Shown here: in pieces, positions 16,017 to 21,790 of the stretch | Layout of the letters: each line of letters opens with the position of its first letter | How positions within the stretch are numbered: the stretch's first letter is position 1 | Assembly (NCBI GenBank): GCA_002483605.1 | Contig: DLIG01000016.1 | Span: forward strand, 1 to 43,248 | Reading direction: 5' to 3' | From: Sulfurovum sp. UBA7648 | GTDB lineage: Bacteria; Campylobacterota; Campylobacteria; Campylobacterales; Sulfurovaceae | DNA: 43,248 nt | The notes under the pieces: model-generated | What the model was told of the DNA's origin: nothing | Databases searched by the model: none | What the model saw: the letters and a program-made list of their open reading frames with translations, nothing else | Made by a program: the position numbers and the translations under genes

Positions 16017-16601
16017 TTATCCTATCGCTATTAAATTATCATTTTCCAATCTGTATCTGCTGCCATCAAATCTGTCTTCAGCACAGCCGTTTTCGTCAAA
16101 TTTCAAAGTGTTCCCTGCTCTGCTTACCCATCCTATCTGACGGGCCGGCACGCCTGCTACGAGCGCGTACGGCTTTACATCGCGATTTACCACTGCTCCG
16201 CTGCCTATAAGTGCATATTCCCCTATAGTAACCCCGCAAACAATTGTCGCATTTGCTCCTACGCTTGAACCTTTTTTAAGAAGTGTGGGCTTAAATTCAT
16301 CTCGTCTTACTATAAAAGCTCTTGGGTTTGTAACATTTGTAAATACGCATGAAGGCCCCAAAAATACATCATCCTCGCATTCTACGCCTTCGTACACCGA
16401 AACATTATTTTGTACTTTTACGCCGTTGCCGATCTTGACTTTTGGACCCACCACACAGTTTTGCCCGAAAGAACAGTTTGAGCCTATATCGCTCCCGCTT
16501 AGAATATGTGAAAAATGCCATATTTTGGTGTTTGAGCCTATATTTACATTCTCATCAACAAAGGATGAAGGATGGAGGTAGAAGGATGAAGAGCTAGGCA
16601 T
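16017..16601 (-). CDS. wbpD: UDP-3-amino-sugar N-acetyltransferase WbpD-like
   Basis: 194 aa left-handed beta-helix acetyltransferase. KIWHFSHI (22-29), the NVSVYEGVECEDDVFLGPSCVFTNV stretch split over 50-75, and GVTIGEYALIGSGAVV are the WbpD/WlbB pattern. It should acetylate the C3 amino group made by WbpE. The first 15 residues (MPSSSSFYLHPSSF) are largely encoded by a GGATGAA array; HPSSF merges into the natural family N-terminus, which often carries a similar HPS motif. AAGGGGG within the four-helix-bundle gene gives a good ribosome-binding site 6 bases before ATG; the two genes overlap by 8 bases. Confidence 0.92.
   Translation of the reverse strand: MPSSSSFYLHPSSFVDENVNIGSNTKIWHFSHILSGSDIGSNCSFGQNCVVGPKVKIGNGVKVQNNVSVYEGVECEDDVFLGPSCVFTNVTNPRAFIVRRDEFKPTLLKKGSSVGANATIVCGVTIGEYALIGSGAVVNRDVKPYALVAGVPARQIGWVSRAGNTLKFDENGCAEDRFDGSRYRLENDNLIAIG
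16561..16591. repeat. Heptamer array, AAGGATG family, left flank of the four-helix-bundle gene
   Basis: AAGGATG, AAGGATG, GAGGTAG, AAGGATG, AAGAGCT. Read outward from the small gene it is CTTCATCC then TTCTACC. It encodes the WbpD N-terminus. Confidence 0.9.
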
Positions 16602-16958
16602 TTCTGCCCCCTTTTTTGGTTATTAATGAATTTAACATTTTTTCAATCTCCAATGACATATCTAGAATATTTTCTATGCTTGCTATATAATTAAAGCTTG
16701 CGGCTAATTCCAATTGAGTTTGTAATTCATACAATGAGCCTAAAGATATTTGCAAAAATCTTACAAATTCTTTATCGCCACCCCTTCCTTTGCCTTCTGC
16801 TATATTGCTTGGTATAGAAACAGCACATCGTCTTATTTGAGAAATTAATCCATACGTTTCTTCTTTAGGAAAAGAGCTTGTCAAAACATAAAGTTGCTTA
16901 GTTAAATCCATGGATTTTTGCCATACTATCAAATCTCGATAACTATTTCCCTTCATCC
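16584..16958. mobile_element. Candidate cassette: four-helix-bundle gene between inverted heptamer arrays
   Basis: GGATGAAG at 16584-16591 and CTTCATCC at 16951-16958 form an 8-base inverted pair that encloses exactly one small gene, start codon included. Both flanks continue outward into further heptamers. No transposase, target-site duplication or classical IS ends are visible, so calling it a mobile unit is an inference from the layout. Confidence 0.4.
16594..16956 (-). CDS. Four-helix-bundle protein (23S rRNA intervening-sequence protein family)
   Basis: 120 aa, all-helical. Family hallmarks are clear: YRDLIVWQKSMDLTKQLY at the start, LISQIRRCAVSIPSNIAEG in the middle, then F.RFLQISLGSLYELQTQLELA. 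Proteins of this family occur inside 23S rRNA intervening sequences and as stray genes; they resemble the Avd accessory protein of diversity-generating retroelements, but their function is unknown. It is out of place in a sugar pathway operon. Both ends lie in heptamer arrays; its ATG is the ATG of GGATGAA and AAGG upstream in the array can serve as ribosome-binding site. Confidence 0.93.
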   Translation of the reverse strand: MKGNSYRDLIVWQKSMDLTKQLYVLTSSFPKEETYGLISQIRRCAVSIPSNIAEGKGRGGDKEFVRFLQISLGSLYELQTQLELAASFNYIASIENILDMSLEIEKMLNSLITKKGGRNA

Positions 16959-17938
16959 TGCTGCCTTTTGCCTTCTACCTTCTTACAAAACGGATGATAA
17001 TCTCCGCTCAATCCCAATGCCGGCAATTTTCTGATCTCTGATACGATATTTATAGAATTTCTAGCCTCTTGCAATCCAAATCCGCCGCCTTCAAGTATAT
17101 GCTTATAGCTTGTAGTATGAAGATCTGTAAAGCCCTCGCTAAATTCAAACTCTTCGCCATCAACCGTTATGCTTCTGTAAGTTGTTTTGCCGCTTGTTTT
17201 AACATCTTCGGGAATATAATCATAATTTACCGACAAGAACCATCTCACTCTGGCATTTTTGAGTTTCATATATCCTGCATTTACATCGCTTTGTTTTATA
17301 TGTGCAACATTTTCTTCTATCGGGCCAAATATCCAAGAAAGCATATCAAAAAAATGCACTCCTATGTTGCTTGCTATCCCGCCGCTTTTAGATTCATCGC
17401 CCTTCCAAGATGCAAAATACCACTTGCCTCTGCTGGTAAGATATGTCAGATCTATGTCATAGATCTTGTCTGGATCGGATTTTAATTCTTTTGCGATCTT
17501 TTCTTTTAATGCGATGATAGAATCATGAAGTCTAAGCTGTAAAATATTATAAACTTTTTTGCCGGTCTCTTGTTCTATTTTTTGAAGCATATCTATATCA
17601 TTTGGATTTAGTACCAAAGGCTTTTCGCATATAGCATGAGCGCCGTTTCTGAGCGCAAAACCAATATGGCTGGCATGCAGATAGTTTGGACTTGTGATAG
17701 CTACGTATTCTATCTTTTGATTGCCGTTTCTATGCCACTGGTCTACAAAATTTTCGAACCTCTCAAATTCTGTGAAAAAATCAGCTTGCGGAAAATGACT
17801 GTCCATGATACCGATACCGTCATATTTATCAAGTGCCACTACGAGATTATTGCCTGTCTCCTTGATAGCTTTCATATGTCTTGGTGCTATATACCCCGCT
17901 GCTCCGATAAGCCCGAATTTTTTTCCTTCTACCTTCAT
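16943..17938 (-). CDS. wbpB: UDP-sugar 3-dehydrogenase/oxidoreductase WbpB-like
   Basis: About 331 aa Gfo/Idh/MocA-family NAD-dependent oxidoreductase. GLIGAAGYIAPRHMKAI at the N-terminus is the Rossmann loop typical of WlbA/WbpB; CEKPL (about residues 103-107) is the family's EKP motif; GGIASNIGVHFFDML follows. It should oxidise C3 of UDP-GlcNAcA for WbpE. The start at 17938 is preferred: AGAAGG lies 7 bases upstream inside a heptamer array, while the in-frame ATG at 17971 lacks a site. The last residues (VEGKRQQDEGK) are also repeat-encoded, and the stop overlaps the four-helix-bundle start by 14 bases. Confidence 0.92.
   Translation of the reverse strand: MKVEGKKFGLIGAAGYIAPRHMKAIKETGNNLVVALDKYDGIGIMDSHFPQADFFTEFERFENFVDQWHRNGNQKIEYVAITSPNYLHASHIGFALRNGAHAICEKPLVLNPNDIDMLQKIEQETGKKVYNILQLRLHDSIIALKEKIAKELKSDPDKIYDIDLTYLTSRGKWYFASWKGDESKSGGIASNIGVHFFDMLSWIFGPIEENVAHIKQSDVNAGYMKLKNARVRWFLSVNYDYIPEDVKTSGKTTYRSITVDGEEFEFSEGFTDLHTTSYKHILEGGGFGLQEARNSINIVSEIRKLPALGLSGDYHPFCKKVEGKRQQDEGK
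16951..16984. repeat. Heptamer array, right flank of the four-helix-bundle gene
   Basis: CTTCATC, then a 6-base CTGCTG, then CCTTTTG, CCTTCTA, CCTTCTT. It joins the GGATGAA family (as its complement) to the CCTTCTA family, encodes the WbpB C-terminus and supplies the start region of the small gene. Confidence 0.88.
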
Positions 17939-17959
17939 CCTTATACCTTCTACCTTATT
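17925..17959. repeat. Heptamer array, CCTTCTA family, at the wbpB start
   Basis: Five exact-register 7-mers: CCTTCTA, CCTTCAT, CCTTATA, CCTTCTA, CCTTATT. On the minus strand it reads as repeated AAGG blocks and one ATG, giving wbpB its ribosome-binding site and probable start codon. Confidence 0.92.
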
Positions 17960-19227
17960 TACAGTCTCCATGTCGGTTTTTCAACAACGCCTTTAACGTC
18001 CATCACTATCGGGTTGCCTCTTGACATGCTCTTATATTGTTCGGTGGTGACTTCTTTGAATTTATCATGTCCTACTGCAATGATTATGGCATCGTATTTA
18101 TGCGACTCCAACGGCAGCTCATCCAAAAAATTTAGATGTTTTGTCTCTCTGTCGCTTCTATCGACCCAATAATCATATACATCGACTTTGCATTCATACT
18201 CTTCAAGCTCTTTGATGATATCAAGCACTTTCGAGTTTCTCATATCCGGACAGTTTTCTTTGAAGGTAGCCCCCATTACAAGCACATTTGCATTTTTGAG
18301 CTTCTTGTCATCTTTTATCATCTGCTTGATTGTTTTGTCAACTATGAGTTTGCTCATGCTGTTGTTTATTTGTCTGGCGCCAAGGATTAAGTTTGGCATA
18401 TAGCCTAGACTTTGTGCTTTGTGTGTAAGATAATACGGATCAACACCTATGCAATGGCCGCCGACAAGTCCTGGAAATAGTTTGATAAAGTTCCATTTCG
18501 TAGCTGCAGCTTCGATAACATCGTGTGTGTTTATGCCCATAAGGTCGAATATCTGCGCAAGTTCATTGATAAGCGCGATATTGACATCCCTTTGCGTATT
18601 TTCTATGACCTTTGCTGCTTCGGCTACTTTGATGGTAGGAGCCAGATGCGTGCCTGCTGTTATGATGGATTTATACAGATCATCCACTTTTTTGGCAATT
18701 TCAGGGGTGCTTCCGCTGGTAATTTTTAGTATCTTTGTAACAGTATGTTCTTTATCGCCAGGATTGATCCGCTCAGGAGAATATCCGCAAAAAAAGCTTT
18801 CGTTAAATTTAAGCCCGCTGCCTTCTTCCAAAAGAGGCACACAAACCTCTTCTGTCACACCAGGATAAACAGTGCTTTCGTATATCACTATATCGCCCTC
18901 TTTTAGCACTTTTGCCACACTCTGGGTGGATTTGATAATAGGAGTAAGATCTGGCTCATTGCTGGCATCAATAGGTGTCGGCACTGTGACAATATATACA
19001 TTGCTGTCTTTGACATCTTCAAGACCTGTTGTATAAACCATGCCGTTGCTAATGCTCTCTTTGACCTGTTCGCTTGTAAGCTCCAGTGTTCTGTCGAATC
19101 CGCTTAAGAGTTCATCGATCCGTTCCTGATTGATATCAAAACCGACAACCGGATATTTTTCACTAAAAGCATGAGCTAAAGGCAACCCGACATAACCTAA
19201 ACCTATGATAGCAATTTTTATAGACAT
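17959..19227 (-). CDS. tviB: UDP-N-acetylhexosamine 6-dehydrogenase (TviB/WbpO-type)
   Basis: 422 aa nucleotide-sugar dehydrogenase. GLGYVGLPLA (9-18) is the NAD-binding loop; YESTVYPG, FFCGYSPERINPGD and GGHCIGVDPYYL (catalytic Cys) are family motifs. The sequence resembles TviB/WbpO more than P. aeruginosa WbpA, but in this operon it most likely makes UDP-GlcNAcA for WbpB-WbpE-WbpD-WbpI. It is the first gene of the glycan operon, with AAGGA 9 bases before ATG and a TATAAT box at 19260-19265. Unlike the next four pathway genes it carries no heptamer arrays. Confidence 0.93.
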   Translation of the reverse strand: MSIKIAIIGLGYVGLPLAHAFSEKYPVVGFDINQERIDELLSGFDRTLELTSEQVKESISNGMVYTTGLEDVKDSNVYIVTVPTPIDASNEPDLTPIIKSTQSVAKVLKEGDIVIYESTVYPGVTEEVCVPLLEEGSGLKFNESFFCGYSPERINPGDKEHTVTKILKITSGSTPEIAKKVDDLYKSIITAGTHLAPTIKVAEAAKVIENTQRDVNIALINELAQIFDLMGINTHDVIEAAATKWNFIKLFPGLVGGHCIGVDPYYLTHKAQSLGYMPNLILGARQINNSMSKLIVDKTIKQMIKDDKKLKNANVLVMGATFKENCPDMRNSKVLDIIKELEEYECKVDVYDYWVDRSDRETKHLNFLDELPLESHKYDAIIIAVGHDKFKEVTTEQYKSMSRGNPIVMDVKGVVEKPTWRL

Positions 19228-19259
19228 GCCAAAAATCCTTGTAACAAAATATAACTAAT

Positions 19260-19265
19260 ATTATA
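19260..19265 (-). promoter_or_regulatory. -10 box of the glycan operon
   Basis: TATAAT on the minus strand, 32 bases before the tviB start, preceded by TTGGA. A transcript from here could run through to the terminator at 35-72, with added promoters at 4082. Confidence 0.5.
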
Positions 19266-19316
19266 TCCAATCAAGTTTATTAGCACGCTTCTAATATGAT
19301 AATATTATTGCCTTCA

Positions 19317-19325
19317 TGCTATAAT
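19317..19325 (+). promoter_or_regulatory. Extended -10 promoter of dcd
   Basis: TGCTATAAT lies 28 bases upstream of the dcd ATG, with AAGGATAC as the ribosome-binding site. It is divergent from the glycan operon promoter about 50 bases away. Confidence 0.65.
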
Positions 19326-19353
19326 TTTAAATAATTGAATATCAAGGATACAA

Positions 19354-19917
19354 ATGGGACTTAAATCAGACAGCTGGATACGAGAAAAATCCCTAAACGA
19401 AGAGATGATAAAACCATTTTGCGAAGCATTGGTCGGGCACGGAGTGGTTAGCTATGGGCTTAGCAGCTATGGATACGATATACGAGTGAGTGATGAGTTC
19501 AAGATCTTTACAAATATCAACGCGCAAGTCGTCGATCCAAAAGATTTTGATGATGCAAACGTAGTTGATTTTAAAGGTGATGTTTGTATAGTACCTCCAA
19601 ATTCTTTTGCCCTGGCACGTACTGTGGAATATTTCAAAATGCCTCATGACACATTGGCAATTTGTCTAGGCAAAAGCACATACGCAAGATGCGGGATCAT
19701 CGTTAACGTCACGCCGTTTGAACCTGGTTTTGAGGGGCATATCACGATAGAGATATCAAACACTACTCCATTGCCGGCAAAAATATATGCAAATGAGGGG
19801 ATAGCTCAAGTACTGTTTTTGCAAGGGGATGAGACTTGCGAGACTACATATAAAGACAGAAAAGGAAAATATCAAAATCAAACCGGCATCACTTTGCCTA
19901 GGATTTTGAAAGACTAA
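19354..19917 (+). CDS. dcd: dCTP deaminase
   Basis: Deaminates dCTP to dUTP, feeding dTMP synthesis. 187 aa, the normal length. The active-site segment is CLGKSTYARCGIIVNVTPFEPGFEGHITIE, where K replaces the E. coli Arg in RSS.AR as usual for Campylobacter relatives, and the Glu of TIEI is kept. The C-terminal nucleotide-binding tail QTGITLPRILKD is present. Convergent with asnB: the stops share the bases CTAA, so the genes overlap by 4 bases. Confidence 0.97.
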   Translation: MGLKSDSWIREKSLNEEMIKPFCEALVGHGVVSYGLSSYGYDIRVSDEFKIFTNINAQVVDPKDFDDANVVDFKGDVCIVPPNSFALARTVEYFKMPHDTLAICLGKSTYARCGIIVNVTPFEPGFEGHITIEISNTTPLPAKIYANEGIAQVLFLQGDETCETTYKDRKGKYQNQTGITLPRILKD

Positions 19918-21692
19918 TTCCTCTCCAGCCAGCGGCATAACATATACAAAGCAAATATGTGGTGCTTAAACCCTCCGCTTGGCGCTTTTGAGAGTATAAA
20001 TTCCAAAGCTTCATCGTTGAATATCTTTCTTTCTCTCTGGACTTGCCTAATTGTCTGTAATTCATTTTCTTCCAGCAGCCACTCCATATACGGATAGCTA
20101 AATCCTCTCTTTTTGCGCTCTACGATATCATGCGGCATATACTCATATGCGACTTGTTTTATCAACGCTTTTGAAGTATCCCCGAAACGCACATCTGGAT
20201 CTATGCTAAAGGCCAATTTCAATACGGACGGGTCCAAAAACGGACTCCTAGCTTCGATACCGCAAGCCATGCTTATCCTGTCTAATTTGGTCAAAAAGAG
20301 ATCCCCAAGCTTAACCTTCATATCGCAAAAGCTATACCAATCGATCATATTTGCCCGTCCGCTTTGAGCGAACTCTTGCCAATACTGCTCAAGATATTGC
20401 AAAGAATTATCATCTTTGACATTTTGTTTTAAAAGCCTGTTTTGCTGCAAGTCCGTAAAAAGTTCAGCAGTTGATCGAAACAATAACGAGCCTCCAAATA
20501 TCCTTTTATACCACTCCCACTCTTTATTCGGCGAATAGTGTGATCTCAAAAATCCCTGCAGCCAGTTTTTGTATTTGAGCTGCGAAGCTTGTTCTATATC
20601 ATGATATTCTTTATATGTTTTGTAGCCCAAAAAAAGCTCATCGCTCCCGTCTCCTGTGAACACCACTCTTTTGCCGCATTCTTTGACATTTTTCAGCAAA
20701 ACAAACAGCGGTATGCTGGCCGGATCCCCCAACGGCTGATCCAAGATATCCTCTACTTCGTTTAGCGCATCAAAAAACTTTTCCTTTGTCATAATAGTCT
20801 CATGATGATTGGATCCTGTATGTTTGGCTACTTTGCTCGCATATCCCCTTTCATCATAGGAAGCAAATCTCTCTTCATAGCCTATGCAAAATGTATCGAT
20901 TTTATTGTTTATTGAAGCCATAGCGGCCACCAAAGATGAGTCGATACCCCCTGAAAGCAAAGCTCCCCATGGTATATGGTTTTCCGGGATCCTTTTTGAT
21001 ACAGCTTCTACAAGTGCGTCTTTTGCGGCATCGGCAGCATCTTTGGAGTTTGTATATATGATTTTATTATTTAATGGCAAAAAATGGGATTTTATTGTTA
21101 TCTTGCTATTTTCAAATGTCATAAACGATCCGGAAGGTAATGAAAAAATATTGTTGTAAAACGTATTTGGCGCAAGCGTTGTTTGGAAACTAAGATATGG
21201 CAAAATCGCTTTTTTATCCGCTTTTAGATCGTTCCTGATCGCTTTTATCTCGCTTGCAAACCAAAGCGTGCCGTTTTGCAACGAATAAAAAATCGGTTTT
21301 TTGCCTGCATTGTCGCGAAAAAGCTTGAGTTTGCTGCCGTCATAAATCGATATTGCATACATTCCGTTAATATACTCAACAAAACTATCCCCCAATAATT
21401 TATATGCTTCCAAAATAACCTTGACTTCTGATGGTTCGCTAATTCCAAGCTTTAATGCCAGCTCTTTGTAATTATATATCTCTCCGTTAAAAACTACAAT
21501 ATAATTATTATCGACAAAAGGCTGGTCTATTTCGCGGCCAAATGATGTGATCGCCAAACGATGAATGCCGAAAAAATATTTTTTATTGGCCTTAAATGCA
21601 TAATCATCTTCTCCTCTATGAGCCAAAGCCATAAAATTATCCATTGCCGCAGTCTCGTCATAGCTGCCTATTATGCCAAAAATAGCACACAT
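19914..21692 (-). CDS. asnB: Glutamine-hydrolysing asparagine synthase family protein
   Basis: 592 aa. Cys2 (MCAIFGIIG) is the glutaminase nucleophile; the N-terminal Ntn domain carries HRGEDD and FNGEIYNY; the synthetase domain carries the ATP-pyrophosphatase loop LLSGGIDSSL and later FTGDGSDELFLGY. Usual role is aspartate to asparagine, but AsnB-like enzymes in glycan loci can amidate sugar uronic acids, and this gene lies next to one making a uronic acid. AAGGAG lies 7 bases before ATG. A 15-base palindrome overlaps its likely transcription start. Confidence 0.92.
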   Translation of the reverse strand: MCAIFGIIGSYDETAAMDNFMALAHRGEDDYAFKANKKYFFGIHRLAITSFGREIDQPFVDNNYIVVFNGEIYNYKELALKLGISEPSEVKVILEAYKLLGDSFVEYINGMYAISIYDGSKLKLFRDNAGKKPIFYSLQNGTLWFASEIKAIRNDLKADKKAILPYLSFQTTLAPNTFYNNIFSLPSGSFMTFENSKITIKSHFLPLNNKIIYTNSKDAADAAKDALVEAVSKRIPENHIPWGALLSGGIDSSLVAAMASINNKIDTFCIGYEERFASYDERGYASKVAKHTGSNHHETIMTKEKFFDALNEVEDILDQPLGDPASIPLFVLLKNVKECGKRVVFTGDGSDELFLGYKTYKEYHDIEQASQLKYKNWLQGFLRSHYSPNKEWEWYKRIFGGSLLFRSTAELFTDLQQNRLLKQNVKDDNSLQYLEQYWQEFAQSGRANMIDWYSFCDMKVKLGDLFLTKLDRISMACGIEARSPFLDPSVLKLAFSIDPDVRFGDTSKALIKQVAYEYMPHDIVERKKRGFSYPYMEWLLEENELQTIRQVQRERKIFNDEALEFILSKAPSGGFKHHIFALYMLCRWLERN

Positions 21693-21708
21693 AAACCAAC
21701 TCCTTCGT

Positions 21709-21723
21709 ATGTCAAATTGACAT
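21709..21723. promoter_or_regulatory. Operator-like palindrome between asnB and topA
   Basis: ATGTCAAATTGACAT is a perfect palindrome around its central base. It overlaps the predicted asnB start point and lies about 27 bases upstream of the topA -10. A one-base variant occurs between recA and mqnD (27556-27570). Confidence 0.5.
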
Positions 21724-21725
21724 TA

Positions 21726-21731
21726 ATTATA
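21726..21731 (-). promoter_or_regulatory. -10 box of asnB
   Basis: TATAAT on the minus strand, 33 bases before the asnB ATG. Position relative to the palindrome at 21709-21723 would suit a repressor. Confidence 0.45.
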
Positions 21732-21749
21732 TTCTTTTGTTTTCTTTTG

Positions 21750-21758
21750 TGTTACAAT
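21750..21758 (+). promoter_or_regulatory. Extended -10 promoter of topA-bioB
   Basis: TGTTACAAT after a T-rich stretch, 32 bases before the topA ATG. The same box followed by ACCA precedes moaC. Confidence 0.6.
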
Positions 21759-21790
21759 ACCACAAAAATATTCACAGAGTACCTATTATT

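Noticed and set aside
16594..16956. Ribosomal protein S23 or a piece of rRNA
   Set aside because: The old name S23 is used for this family, but there is no 23S rRNA sequence nearby; it is a free-standing four-helix-bundle gene.
21693..21790. Riboswitch or attenuator ahead of topA
   Set aside because: The region is short and AT-rich, with no stable structure beyond the palindrome, which reads better as a protein site.
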